A stretch of DNA of 64,000 nt from Rhyzopertha dominica (GCA_025024175.1 QCXZ01000001.1:1178001-1242000); one strand, 5' to 3'; shown: positions 19,624 to 31,689, counted from the stretch's first letter. Numbers and translations are program-made. The notes: a model not told the origin generated them from the letters alone.

Positions 19624-21019
19624 CACAGGATGTTTTACGAATGATAATGACCCTGACGAAACTAAAAATGCAACCCAAAATACATTTGCAGAGGTAACAA
19701 AAAATATAAAACGTAGAGAGCTGTATAAATTCGTAAATTTTGACGTACAGTTCAATCATTTGCTTTAAGTAAATTCGATATTGTAAGAGAATTTTTATTT
19801 TCGAAAAATGTTTCTTCAATAACATTGATGTAATAAACGCTCAAAATGTCGCCCTCCGCTGTTTTCACAAGCTTGAATTCGTGCCCAAAACGACCTTTTA
19901 ACATGCATTAACATTTCTGGAGTGATGGATCTGCATGCATCACGTACTTTATTTTCTAAATGTTCTACACTTTCAATTGGTGTTTGGTATACTTGCTCTT
20001 TTACCATTCCCCACAGAAAAAATCCAAAGGAGTAAGGTCCGGGCTTCTTGGTGGGCAAGGATTAATTGAACCTCTTCCTTTCCATCGTTTAGGCAAAACC
20101 AAATCAAGATGATTTCGCTTTATTCTATGATAATGCGCAGGTGCCCCATCTTGTTGGAACCATAGATCTCGTCTTACTTGTGAATTTACATTTTGGAGAA
20201 GTACCGGAAAAATGTTTCTTAAAAAATTTAGATAAGTATTGCCGTTCAAACTATCGCGCAAAAAATAAGGCCCAACAATTTGATTCCGCCCCAGACATTC
20301 GTCGAGTAGATAGTTTGAAAATGTCCTTCTCGAATTTCTTGCGCATAATAATGCATGTTATGTTTGTTAACTCCATCATTATTAGTAAATCTTGCTGCAT
20401 CTGAGAAGCCAATGTTGTCATAAAATCTCACATTCAAATTTTGGTGTTCCCGAAAAAAGTTACAAAAAGCCAGTCTTTTAGGATAATCTGCCTCCTTTAA
20501 GGCCTGAAGCGATTGCAAGTGATAAGGATGAAATTGATGCCTTTAATTATTTGGTGTACTGAAGACCGGTTGCTCTTGAGACTACCCTTTGACTAATATG
20601 AGGATTTTCGTCAATCATTTCCAATACTCTAATTTCATTGTCAGGGCCTGTTGCTGTTCTTTCTCTTGACTTTTTCAGTGGTCGCCAGTTTGTCCTTAAA
20701 GTTAATTCAAGCCTCGTGAAAATTGTATCGGCAGAAGCTCTTCTATTTGGAAAACGTTGTTTGTATAAACAGACAGCAGCGGAAGCATTTTTCTTGCATT
20801 CACCATAAATGAATATAATATCTGTTTTTTCATCATTTGAATACATTATGGCTTTTCATAAATACAGTGATACGAACCATAGCGCATAGCCGTCAGGGAT
20901 TCCCAATTTATTTTTAAAATAATACCATTAAGTAAAGTAACCACATTGGCTATGAGAATGTATTTTGGGTTGCATTTTTAATTTCGTCAGGGTCATTATC
21001 ATTCGTGAAACAACCTGTA
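19624..21019 (-). mobile_element. Mariner-family DD41D element with TIRs, inactive
   Basis: 1396 bp between TA dinucleotides (19622-19623 and 21020-21021). About 60 bp at each end form inverted repeats that start CACAGGATGTTT on the left and, read inward, TACAGGTTGTTT on the right; the stretch ACGAATGATAATGACCCTG is the same in both. The transposase on the minus strand is broken, so any movement would need protein from elsewhere. Confidence 0.88.
19816..20846 (-). pseudogene. DD41D transposase, frameshifted
   Basis: Nearly full length (about 345 codons) but split into at least four frames. It starts at 20846 with MYSNDEKTDIIFIYGECKKN, a helix-turn-helix region (DUF4817-like) with the FPNRRAS block. 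It continues through SDAARFTNNDGVN (first catalytic D region), WFQQDGAPAHY (second D) and PPRSPDLTPLDFF (third D). I count 41 residues between the last two, hence DD41D. The C-terminal part around VYQTPIESVEHLENKVRDAC is typical of the family. A related fragment lies at 37,850-38,230. Confidence 0.8.
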
Positions 21020-21299
21020 TACAGACAATCACTATACAAAGCAACTCATATAAAAACAATTATATTAACACTGCTGTGAATTAAACCAATTTGTATCGAA
21101 AATATATACCATGTATAACTTTTCCAGTTTGACATTTATGTTAGGATTATCAATGTGCTATAGGTATTAATTCTATTCTGAAATCGTTAGGACTGATTAT
21201 AATATATTTCCTAAATGATACCATTCGACAAAAAGCGTCACGAGTCTGCACAATCGCAAGAGGCTATTTTATAAGCGAGTCTTGCAAGTTTGAAAGTAA

Positions 21300-21530
21300 A
21301 TTTTTAGTGGAATTTGCATGTGACTGACAGCCAGAAAACAAAAAGAAGAGAACAGTATTTCAATAATTTCACGCTGGAACCTTCATAGCTTATTGTTGAA
21401 CTTGTAGGCTATACATGTAGTAAATCAATCTTTAAATTCAACAAGGAAGTATGAAGGTTTCGGCCTTCTTGTTTTTAGTTTCTAGCCGACAACCATTCGC
21501 AAATTCCAGTGAATATATATAAGCACAGCC
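21300..21530. repeat. Imperfect palindrome, MITE-like
   Basis: Two arms of roughly 95 bp (about 21306-21400 and 21430-21525) are inverted copies with gaps: AGTGGAATTTGC faces GCAAATTCCAGT, CAGCCAGAAAAC faces TTTCTAGCCGAC, and GAACCTTCATA faces TATGAAGGTTTC. It could fold as a long hairpin. No coding capacity and no clear target duplication. Confidence 0.5.
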
Positions 21531-21534
21531 GCAA

Positions 21535-22915
21535 AAGAAAAGCTTTGAATGTAAAGTTAATTTTTAACGTAATTACACAAAATAAAATGTTGAACGTGAT
21601 ATGCATTTTAGGAATATTTACCTTGCCATGCTTAAGTTTGCTAGGTGTCAATTTTGACTAGACTAGGTGGAGTTTGTTTAATGTTCTCTCGGAGTTTTTT
21701 AGTGTTAGGTACCAATAATGGAAAATAGAAAATTCAATTTTGAAATGGCGCCTTAATAAGAGGTTTGTTTATTTCTAGATATAAATACTTTATACTTAGG
21801 TATACGTAGTTGTTGCTGTTACAACAAACCGGCTTTAAAACGATGTTGCTAACTTCGTTGCAATAAAGTGGATTTACTGCACACGTGAGCAAATATCTTA
21901 AGAACAAACAAACTTACCACCCCCATAACATGATCAGTTGCTGCATAGACTGAGTGGCGTTATTCCGCAAAATGTACGCTAAAACGTTTAATACGATAGT
22001 AATGTAATTTTGTGCAAATTGCAGAACGTGGAACGGTCTATATTCCGCCGAACGGCGGATTTGTTTCACACGTTAGTAAACACCGCCAGCGGGCACCTAA
22101 CCATACAGTCTCATATCTCTGACCGCAGCAAAACAAAACGTTTTTGCTATGTGCGACCTATGTATTATTCGTTCGATGTGAGTTACCTTATAAGACTAGC
22201 CGGGCATTTTTTAGGATCTAGTAATAACGACCTACCGTTAATTAAGCAAAGACGAACACTGGCGTCGAGAGTTTGAAATCTGTCTAAAATTTAGAACAAG
22301 CATCTGATTGCACACGCTCGTTACAGTATCCAGCAATGAAATCCGATTGCATTCAACTGCCCGATGAAGATCCACGCATCGCATAATGCCCACTCTTCCC
22401 GACTACAAAACCCCGCTATCGGGGTGACAAAGTCCGAACGCTGTTCTTGCTTTGTGCACGCATAAATTACTTTAATGTTCATCCAAGTGCATGGGATTGT
22501 GGAACCCTCCTTCATCATCTATAGGAAGCAGGGTTGCTAACACCACTATGAATTTCACCCTAATTTGACTGTAATGAAGTTTATTCAGAAAAGACCCTCC
22601 TCGTATCTCTGGCGCACTCAACCCTCGTCAGGCATCCGTAACGTAAGAAACATAATATTCGGTCGCTTTCCGAATAATGCGAGCTGTAATTCTGTCAGGA
22701 AAACGTAAGTACTTCACGCAAATGGAATTACAGGGATCCGAAACGGGGATTTTACCGGGTTTGTTCTATGTAGATTAATTTTGCGCGGATCGATTTGAAA
22801 TCTGTACAAGACGCAAGTGAATTGTGTCGCATCTCCATTGAAAAAGTCTTCATTGGCTTAATTACTATTTTATCTCTTGCACACCTTTTAGGAAGGGCAT
22901 TACTTCTTTATTTTA
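21535..22915. other. No recognised gene; GC-richer island (22000-22740)
   Basis: No TE motif or convincing protein. The island has CpG-rich segments; the open frame at 22010-22276 has no recognisable domain. Confidence 0.35.
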
Positions 22916-23051
22916 AGAACTGTAATCGATGGGGTAATCACCGTGGATGTGTTTGTACAACTGCTCGGATGTGGCCTGGATGTGTTTGGATCTGTTGAGT
23001 GGATGTGGATGGATGTGATTTGTAAATTTTTGTAAAAAAAACTGCTAAAAC

Positions 23052-24270
23052 TCCAAAAGACTGTTTAAAAATTTTAAGTAACCTTCTTAATCAAAATTGT
23101 AATTTATCTTTATTACATAAAAATAATCTGCTTTCGTTAACGGAGTTTGTGTTAAATCAAAATTTTTTCTGTTTCAATAATAAAAATTTTATACAAAAAT
23201 TGGGTTTAGCTATGGGTTCTTCCCTTAGTCCTTTTTTAGCTGAACTTTTTATGAATAATTTAGAAAAAGATATTTTCAAAAACATTTGCTTCTCTCCTCA
23301 CATTAAATTCTGGTACCGTTATGTAGATGATGTTTTGTGTCTTTTTACAGGTAATTCTTTTGATCTAAGTAACTTTCTTACTTTTATAAATTCTTTACAC
23401 ACTTCTATAAAATTCAGCTATGAAACAGAAATTAATAATCAAATTTCCTTTTTAGATTTATTAATTTCACGTAACGAATTTTCTTCTTACCTTTCTTTTG
23501 AAATTTTTAGAAAATCTACTTGTACAGACAATGTTATTTCTTATTTTTCTTTACACCCTTATGCACACAAAATGGCTGTTTTTCATTCACTTTTTAATCG
23601 ACTTTTTAAATTACCTCTGTCATTAAATGCTTTCGAAAAAGAATTGAGTGTAATACTACAAATTGCTTTCAATAACAATTTTCCTAATTATTTAATAGAA
23701 AAACTTTATTTTAAGTATTTGACAAAATTTAAATTTTCTTTCTATACCACTTATTTGGATGAAAAAGTTAAGGTTTGGTTTCCTCTTAAGTTTGCTGGTC
23801 AAGTCTCAGTAAGCCTATCTAAATTATTTTCTTCTAATGGAATAAATATTGCTTTTTCTACCGTAGGCATTGTGTTTTCCCGTTTTATCCGTAATAAAGA
23901 CCAAATTTCAATTTTAAATAATTCAGGCGTTTATAGTTTTTCATGTAATGATTGCAATTCAGTTTATATTGGACAAACCGGAAGATCCTTTTTAACTAGA
24001 GGTAAAGAACATTTGAAACAATTTGAAAAGTATAAAAATACAGATATTGTTACAACAAATTCTTCGTTAGCTAACCATTTATTAGTAAATAAACACACTG
24101 CCAGGCTAGACAATCTAAATTCAACACATTTGTGCAGTAAATCATCTAAATTAAATTATTTGGAAATTTTAGAGATTTATAAAATTATTAACGAACAAAA
24201 TTTTACTATTCTAAATGATTTTTGTAATTTCAATTGTCCTATTCTAAATTCTTTGTTTGATCTAAATTAA
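23052..24270 (+). CDS. PLE reverse transcriptase with GIY-YIG endonuclease, 5' end missing
   Basis: Open frame from a stop at 23023-23025 to TAA at 24268-24270. There is no natural ATG, because the element is truncated. Visible reverse transcriptase blocks are GLAMGSSLSPFLAELF (motif B, about 23203), YRYVDDVLCLF (catalytic motif C, DD near 23326) and SFLDLLIS. The fingers and motif A, present in the 40-kb copy, are absent here. From about 23,928 comes the GIY-YIG domain of Penelope-like elements: GVYSFSCNDCNSVYIGQTGR, then R..KEH and LANHLL, ending with YLEILEIYKI. Reverse transcription and single-strand nicking are inferred from family knowledge. The frame is unbroken, suggesting a fairly recent insertion, but it cannot act alone. 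Confidence 0.88.
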
Positions 24271-24374
24271 TGTTTCGTTTGAGTTACTGGCATGTGGGTT
24301 GCTTTTCAGTTTGTAGTCAAGTTTGCTTGTTTCTGATTTTTGACTTTGTCAAACTGTTAGTTTCCTTTTAACTT

Positions 24375-24417
24375 TTGTACTGACGATGGCTAACATGTAG
24401 CCGAAAGCGCTTTACAA
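24375..24417 (+). ncRNA. Hammerhead-like ribozyme in PLE 3' region
   Basis: Stem I strand TTGTA, core CTGACGA, one unpaired T, stem II GGCTA/TAGCC with loop ACATG, core GAAA, minimal stem III A-GCGC-T, then T (cleavage position 17) and TACAA pairing fully with TTGTA. The extra base before stem II departs from the textbook motif but also occurs in the homologous copy at 39,800-39,842. It lies 51 bases from the element's 3' end. Hammerheads are known in PLEs; activity here is inferred. Confidence 0.65.
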
Positions 24418-25633
24418 TTGAAAAATAAAGTGGAAGTTCACTTTAAGAATATTTTCTTTTGAAGAATTTGCTAAAACCTGACCTAAAACCACGCGTTTCA
24501 CTTCGCATTTTACGTTTGCTGGGCGCCAAATAAAAATAGTACTTTAATGAAGAGCGTATGTACATTCTTTCAAATATATTTAAGGAAAAAGAAAACACTG
24601 ACAATATTCGCTTAAAACAGCAACAATTACAAAAAAGGTCTGGAATGCTTTGGCAAATTTTATGAACTCATTGATTTTTTACGCTCCGTAAAGACAAAAG
24701 TGTTGACATAAAAAGATACGTGCGAAATATTCCTGAAAAAAAAAACAAATGATTCTCAGATCGTTGTACCTAGAAACTTGTACAATGAAATAATCTTAAT
24801 TCATTCAAACGACTTGGAAGGATCAGTAAAGCTGTTGCGACAGAAAATACTCTTGAATTTGAAACTAGTTTGGAAACAAGTGAAGATAAAGAAGGAATTG
24901 TCTCTATGCAGAAGACAAAGATAGCGAAAATTTGTCATTGGATGAAGATAAAAATAATAGTGTTAGTATTATGCTTGAATACTATTACAGTCTAGTTTGA
25001 TGACCGCTGGTATCTGGGTTAGAAATTCAAATCGAAGAAGTTTAGTTCGGAAAATTACATTAAAGAAATAAATAAAAAATTCATTTTTTATGTTCCAGTA
25101 ATTTCACAAAGCTCGCAACCTTTTTGTCTGAAAAGGGCAGATCAACAAAATATAAAAAAATAATCTTCTGACAACTGAAATAGGGTGTTTTTTAGATATA
25201 CATTCTTCGAAGACAAAGTTCTTTTGAACTATTGAAAAATTCTTTTTCTTTACATTTTTTATTGTTATGTACGTTTACGATTCCTTTTTTGGCATACTTA
25301 GACATATATTTTGTAAAAAATGTTTGTGTATTTCCTTTGTCTATGATCTATTATTATTTTACATGTTCAAAAAGTAGTAAAGAGGGAGTCTGTAAAGTCT
25401 ATGAAACTCAGGATGTGTAAAAAGTAATTCTTGGCGTTCTCTGTCTAATTAAGTGTGGATTAGCGTGAATAAGCCTTAATTTTGAAGGAGGTGTAATGGA
25501 TGTGGGTGGATATATATGGATATGGGTGGATGTGGATGAATGTACACGTTCGTCCATGGATGTATGTGGATGTGTTTGAGAAAATGGATGAGCTTGTACA
25601 ATTTTGGGTGGGTGATTTCCCCCTCGACTGTAA

Positions 25634-25869
25634 CCTTTTAATAGTTGAACTTACCCCAGCATCAAAGGAATTTTAAGATTCTTCAATTCCTTGGATAACA
25701 TTATTCAAAAGCAATATACGCCAAAACGTGTTGAGCCAGTCTCAATTACTCATGTGCAAAAACAGACGACGCAAGCGCATAACTTTAAAAACAATTAAAC
25801 TACAATTATCGTCTTGTAACAACTACTTGACTTGTCAGCTAAAAAGTTCATTTTTAATGGGTGATTTTG

Positions 25870-25929
<60 letters not shown>

Positions 25930-26875
25930 AAATCCATTCAATTTCTATTATTTTTTGTGAATAATATACGATAAATTTAAAAATCATCATTATAAATAAA
26001 GAGTATAGACGACAGATAAGTAAAACAGACAAGAACAAAATTGCCCTATTGTTAATAATTAATAATAGGATCCACATTACCCAGTAAAATCGATATGATA
26101 AAGCTTACGGTTTGTCATTTAAACAACAACATATTTATATCACTAAAACGACATGCATATAAATGCATTTCATAGATTATCCCTCACATCCTTCAAATCA
26201 CATTTAGCACGTGTTATTACGCTATGCTCACTGCGATTTGAATAGTCAACCAAAACAGTCACACTCGATTATAGTCCGTGAACCAGGCGTGTGATTCACT
26301 GCTTGAATTAATCATTATTGTATTTTACATACATCGCGCTGCCACGTAAATCTGCCATCAAAAATCATCACTCTTCACTGCGCGACTGCCTTTCAGGCGT
26401 CAAATTTGCATACGTATTGCCGTAAATAACACGTTCGAATTATGTTTTAAATTGGCTTTTGGCCCCTCGTTGCACTTTATGATTTCGGCGCGAGCTGTTT
26501 AACACGATGATTAGGGGTAACTACCTAACTGCGAAAGCGCAAGCGGCGACATGGAGGAGGAGAACGACATGAAGCATCGCGGAAAGCATTAAAGTTCCCG
26601 CGAAACTGAAGTTCGCGATACTCTTTGCTTTGGAATGTTCCGTATTTGTTTTCTACGAGCTTTGCTAAGTTTTCGTCGTTAGGTACGTCGAGGAAACTTT
26701 TTCGGTTGATAACGAGTTATAAAATTCGTGATATAAGGGATTAAAGAGAGCAAACTGGACGACATAGTCGCGGACAGGCCACTTGGTAGTTATTTTCGCT
26801 AGTCACTTCGTTTTCGAAGCCGATTTGTATATCTTCAGTTTACACCATAATCGATAACCATCAATATAACATTCG
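25634..26875. other. No gene; microsatellite and GC-richer island
   Basis: Contains the (AT)n run listed separately and a GC-richer TE-free stretch at about 26380-26770. No recognisable coding sequence. Confidence 0.4.
25872..25927. repeat. (AT)28 microsatellite
   Basis: Pure AT dinucleotide run of about 56 bases; length in the read may be unreliable. Confidence 0.9.
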
Positions 26876-26880
26876 AAAAT

Positions 26881-27560
26881 GCCAGGTCGTCCAAGGTCCC
26901 AAAGAATCCCGAGGAATATACAACGGGTAAAAACAGTGTTTAAGCAAATACCATAGACTTCTGTGAAAAAGTTTGATCAGGACAAATCAACAATGTCTCG
27001 GATTAAATTAGAGGATATGGAAATGAAGGCATTTTCAAAATTATCGGCGCCAAAATACATCAAAGACCAAGAAATATGTGCCAAAAGAGAATGTCAAAAA
27101 GAGCGTAAGAAAACGCTACGAAAAACTTATCATAGACGATGGATCGTATGTGGCTGCCGATCCAAACGATGTTCCTGGCAAGCAATATTTCCATGCGTAA
27201 AATATGCTGATAGAGTGAAGCCCAACGTCAAATTTTTCAAAAAATATCTTGTTTGGCAGGCAATGACGAAAACGGCAAAGTTTACGACGCTTTCATTTCC
27301 CAAGGCTCTATGAACTTTAAGATTTATCTTAAGCAATGCGTGAACAATCGAATAATTCTCTTTATTAATACACATTACAATAAAGATAATATAATTTTTT
27401 GGCCTGACATGGCAACATACTATTACACGGCTGAATTTAGTGACTTTTTACGCTTTGCAGAAAAGGACAACGCCCCAAATGTTTGTAAAAAAAGAACCTG
27501 GTTAAGCCGAAAAGTTTGCGTGCATTTAAATATAGGTGGACTCGAAAATTCCATATGATT
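26881..27560 (+). pseudogene. Tc1/mariner-type transposase remnant
   Basis: Starts with an ATG at 26881 (MPGRPRSQRI) and runs through several frames: RIKLEDMEMKAFSKL, then RYEKLIIDDGSYVAADPNDVPGK (first catalytic region), KPNVKFFKKYLVWQAM, a block ending NIIFWPDMATYYY (second D), and APNVCKKR/PVKPKKFA in place of the NPPN..E..RPIE block. The order and FWPD motif match a widespread arthropod IS630-Tc1-mariner family. Stops after position 24 and at least four shifts make it dead. No inverted repeats identified. Confidence 0.65.
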
Positions 27561-27564
27561 TACG

Positions 27565-30540
27565 TAGAATAGTGTTGCATAAATGTCTAAGTAGAAATTA
27601 AAATTTAATTGTTCTTTAAATAAAAAAAAAGTAATTTGGTCTCTTAGTACATAGTTTGCATGACTTTACAAAGGTATAAATTAGAAACTATTTTGGATGG
27701 GTCATTAGAAAAACGCAAAACAAAGAGACCTATGGCATTTCGTTGTTTTAAGTTTAATATTCATTTGAAAACCGATTTGTTTGAAAAAAGATGTACCTGT
27801 ACTATCACTTTTATGAAATAGCCGCCAAATTATACCTTCTGTGCCATACAGGATATAGAGAAATACGTATTTTTTCATTGGTTCCGTAGTTTTCTGTGTT
27901 GGTAAAAATTACGTTATAATTATCGTTTGATTAAAATGAATATGGAATACAGTAGGTAAAGGAAAATTCAACTAAAATGGGATTTAAAACAACTAAAAAA
28001 ACAAGAAAGGTGTGCAGTAATACACCGTAAGCAACAGATGGCAGTCAAATCAGCTGTCCTATAAGGTCACTGCATTATAAGGTACCGTAAACTTTTAATC
28101 TCACATTGTATAAGGAAGCACAAAGACTATATTTACGGATTTCAACTTGGCGCAGCATTGAACTATCAGAAACTATATGAATAAAATACGTGGAAACTGT
28201 TGTCGATACCTATCAAAATTCAGTGACCTTACTGTTCTGTACCTGTATATACTGAATAGCTACATCAGAGTCAATGGCGTAGGAACATACGTATGAGTTT
28301 ATTGAAACCATAATTCGATCCTATGTTTACATTCGCTAAATAAAAGTTGGTAACCCAGACGCCTGCTTTCCCTTAAAATAAATGTGTGTTTTTTTTTAAA
28401 TCTGCCCCAATTTACCCCGTTTATTGTATAAATCGAACACAGAGACCAACTTTAAAACCAGTACTTGAGACCAAATGCATGTGTGAGGATACTCTGGTAT
28501 AGTAGTAGTATTCGGTTTAAAACTAATTTCACCGACCGCGTAGGGCTACCTGGAAATATAAGAGAGAGAAAACGTCCGATGGCAACTGGCAATTAAGGCC
28601 AGAGGCTACTGCAGGCCACAACTCCCGGAGGGCCGCTCCCGTCACTCCGGAGCGGCGAATTAGAACCGAATAATCCAGGCAGAGCTCACGACCGTCAGGC
28701 CACACGGCACACGATATGTCTCGAATAATTTTATGTCTTTGTCGAGTTCCAGGAACGATCCCTATGAAAGGCACGCACCAGCCACCTCCGAACCATTTCG
28801 TTAAGAGGGAATTTGAAATTATTTGCGGCGCTCCGATATGAGCCTTTATTTGTAGTTGGCCCTTTGTGGCGGTTGGCGTTTGGAATGCAAATATTTGACC
28901 TAGCCGAACGGGGACGGCTATTGGAAATCGGCAAAATCGAAATAGCAAGAACGCGCTTCAATTTCATGGAATTAATTTCGTGGGATGTTGCGTTGGTGTG
29001 AAGTGTTGCATTCGACAACAAATTATCAGCAGTTTCCACTGCGGCCCGTTCCAAATTTCAATACTAATTTGCTCCATTTTCGAGTACGGTGCGTACACAA
29101 TTAATTTGTCAAATTGTAAATTTTGGATGCCCACCCCCAAATGCATTCACTGCATATCTGCCACAAGCTGTACGAAATATAGCCAATTAATTACAGTTTG
29201 AAATTAACCCCGTTTCGCAGAATGTGTTTGGTTGGTTATTTCTCGAATTTGAGTGTAACACTAGAAGCACCGATAGGACTACCTGTCTAGCTGCAGCAAA
29301 ATAGTATATTATGGCAAATTAACATAGATCGTAGACGGTTCAAATTTGAAATATGTATAACACGAAATTTTGTTCACAGAATCAAACAAAAGGCTCTAGT
29401 TGCGATGTCTTCTTAGTGCTTTTTTGGGGTCTTCATATTTACATGCATGAAAATTAGGGATGTTCAATATCTCTCCATATTTTCACTATCGTCACTAGAA
29501 GTACTAGAATACCGTAAAGTTCTGGAGACTTTAACGTTGCAAAAAGCCAAAATAGGTGAATATCGAAAATATCTACTACATAACTTTTACGAGTATTACA
29601 TCTCCTGCAACACTATGCGTATATTATAAAGGACGATAATATGAAAACGTATTATGACCATATACCTCCTCCTACCAATCCTTTTAAAATCAAAGGGACA
29701 GCCAAACAGACACAGGGCCCTATTATTAATAAGATACAACGCGTTCGTCAACGACAGCGCTCTACATCGGAACTACCCATATTCCAACAAAGCCCTACTT
29801 CCCAAGACACAGAAACCAAATTAATACCAGGTAATGGCCAATTCAAAGCACACAATTACTTCACAAAGCCCCCGGAATCGACTGGGTTTGGAGAGCCATG
29901 CGGTTTGAGTAACGTCTTACGCAAACCTTCAAGGCTCACCAGCGGTGAACGTAATTACAGACGGTCCCCGAAGCTGTAAACAATTAGAGGATGGGCCTTT
30001 CAAAAGTTCAGTTTGCACTTGCGCTCATCCTCCCCCCTCAAGAATGGAAAAGGACTGAGTGTGTTCGGTTGTAAGTTTTCCGATACGCTGCTTGCAGCAA
30101 AAGGGAAATCTTCGCATTCCTTAATATGAAACGTTGTCTTATATGGAAGTTTCGAGATACAAGCGGGTTGATAAAACTTCGCAGACTATGGATTTCGGAT
30201 GTTCGGGAGCCAACAACAGTCTCACAATTCGTATGGTATGTGCTTTGCATGCAGAAATTTTAGCTTTGTCGGAAAACACATCAAGTGTTCTTTAATGGTT
30301 CACAGTCTAAAGCGTATAAAGAAATCAGAATCATATAAGTACAGTACACTGCAATACTTTAAAAGATTTCCGAGTGTACACTCGAGTTTTACCTAATTTA
30401 TTCATTTACTTATGGTATTTATACAAAAATGGTGATTTTTCAGCGAAATCCACCCAATGACTGTGGATAGTGAGATCTATACTCCTAAGCATTGAATTAA
30501 CCTGCGTCAAATTCAAAAAAATCTTGTTGGCTTAAATTTT
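27565..30540. other. No recognised gene; GC-richer island (28500-29230)
   Basis: 28,500-29,230 is GC-richer and TE-free, with overlapping open frames in three phases (the longest 139 codons, minus, 28529-28948) and no domain I know. At 29641-29979 there is a 112-codon frame rich in Pro, Ser, Thr and Gln; it could be chance or a disordered host exon. Everything else is AT-rich and featureless. Confidence 0.35.
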
Positions 30541-30544
30541 AACT

Positions 30545-31525
30545 ATACATTTTTGAAATTTGTCAGTTGTGATAATTTAGCAATCAATAAAACATAGAAG
30601 CTTTTATAACAAATTTTATTTAATGCAGACCTGATGCTAATTGGCGCGACGACCCGCGATCTATTTTTATGTGATACTTTATTGGGTTTAAATTTTCCGA
30701 TGTATAAAATAAAAGCCTTTGCATGTCATAACGAATTTATACAAATTTAATACAAAAACATACAAATTAGTAAGTAGAAAATTATTTACATTTGTTAGAA
30801 AAAATTTACAATAGTGCACAATAAAATTTATACACGATATCTATTATGTTCATTGCAGCTTGTTTATTAACACATTACAAGAGTCACAAACTAAAAGAAA
30901 TACCTCACTATTACTTTCACTGCTAAAATCACGATTTCTATTATTAATTCTTGTACATGATTTGCTCTGTACCGATTTTCAATGTCCAGTACATGCCGCA
31001 CTGAATTTCTCCATGCATCGACACTTGTTATTTCAGCTTCGTGTCTAATTTTTAGCAGCATTTCATTGTTAAATTTTCCAGCGGTGTTCCCTCGTCGAAT
31101 TCTTTGTTTCAACTGCCCCCATGTCATTTCAATGGGGTTGAAAATGCAATGATATGGGGGTAATCGTAGAATGGTGTGTCCACATTCAGAAGCGAGAATG
31201 TCAATTTTAAATTTCTTCGAAAAATTTTTTGTGCCAAGCACTTCCAACAATTGTTTTTTTTTGTAGTCCTCTTCCAAATATAAATCTTCTTTTCTTAAAA
31301 ACTCTTGAATGGTTGCCTTATTAGTTGTTGTATTTGGAATGTTTACCATTCATGGTTAGAAAAATAGATACTACTGATTAAATTATGAAATTAGATGAGA
31401 GAGATTTGTAGTTCAAATAATAATACCAAATAATGCTCATTGTCTGTTATTTACGACAGCTTCAGGTAATACATTGTGAGCGGTAATCGGCTGTTCGTAT
31501 AATGAGTCTCATAGATTGTTGCTTG
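30545..31525 (-). mobile_element. IS630-like element, deleted copy A
   Basis: Minus-oriented. The end at 31505-31525 carries a 21-bp terminal motif shared with both ends of copy B (33541-33561 and 35605-35625). Bases 30545-31127 are an inverted, near-identical match to 34901-35478. The N-terminal half of the transposase is missing, and the distal inverted repeat cannot be found near 30.5 kb, so the copy is truncated at both places. Confidence 0.65.
30891..31349 (-). pseudogene. IS630-like transposase, C-terminal half
   Basis: About 150 codons. It has NKATIQEFLRKEDLYLEE, YKKKQLLEVL, then ILRLPPYHCIFNPIEMTWGQ with the third catalytic residue (E in NPIE), and the typical end DAWRNSVRHVLDIENRY. 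The first and second acidic residues lie in the missing part. The last residues read out of frame compared with copy B, which ends in DFSSESDSEQFV. Same broad transposase type as the 17-kb and 44-kb remnants, but with different terminal repeats. Confidence 0.7.
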
Positions 31526-31689
31526 CAAGTATATATACCGATAACTATGGATGGTGGTGAAACGTGCTTGCTTGCGTTCCTGAAATATACCAGACCATTT
31601 AACGCGCTGAACTATAGATTAGTTATAGCCATTCGACACTATTTGGGTTTGGGAATAGATTTCAGACTATGAAGATCAGAAATGCCTTG

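Larger units (their letters stand above)
23052..24468 (+). mobile_element. Penelope-like retroelement, 5'-truncated
   Basis: Homology with the minus-strand copy at 39,748-41,100 starts near 23052 and ends at GAAGAATT (24461-24468). TGCTAAAAC flanks both sides (23043-23051 and 24469-24477), a 9-bp target duplication that fits both homology ends. It inserted into the TIR element at 22,927-25,626. The 3' non-coding part carries a hammerhead-like motif. The element lacks the first part of the reverse transcriptase. Confidence 0.85.
22927..25626. mobile_element. TIR element with GGATGTG subterminal repeats, split by a PLE
   Basis: The ends are imperfect inverted repeats: CGATGGGGTAATCACC at 22927 and GGTGATTTCCCCCTCG ending at 25626. 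ACTGTAA flanks both sides (22919-22925 and 25627-25633), so a 7-8 bp target duplication is likely. Just inside each end are dispersed GGATGTG/GGATGG units in the same orientation (about 22943-23020 and 25495-25595). Removing the inserted PLE and its duplication leaves about 1.27 kb. The interior (24,478-25,490) has no clear transposase, so the superfamily is unknown; an 8-bp duplication would fit hAT, P or foldback-type elements. Confidence 0.55.

Noticed and set aside
20563..20600. CTGAAGA as a further hammerhead core
   Set aside because: No GAAA follows at a suitable distance; it lies inside the DD41D transposase pseudogene.
23149..23151. GTG as the start codon of the PLE protein
   Set aside because: The frame is open upstream and homologous to the other copy from 23052; the element is 5'-truncated, so there is no real start.
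22943..25595. GGATGTG units as a telomeric repeat, with the PLE as a telomere-attached element
   Set aside because: The units are irregular, do not match the usual insect TTAGG repeat, and the PLE has an ordinary 9-bp target duplication within an internal DNA element.
28529..28948. 139-codon minus-strand frame
   Set aside because: Other frames are open over the same GC-rich stretch and no motif is recognisable; composition explains it.
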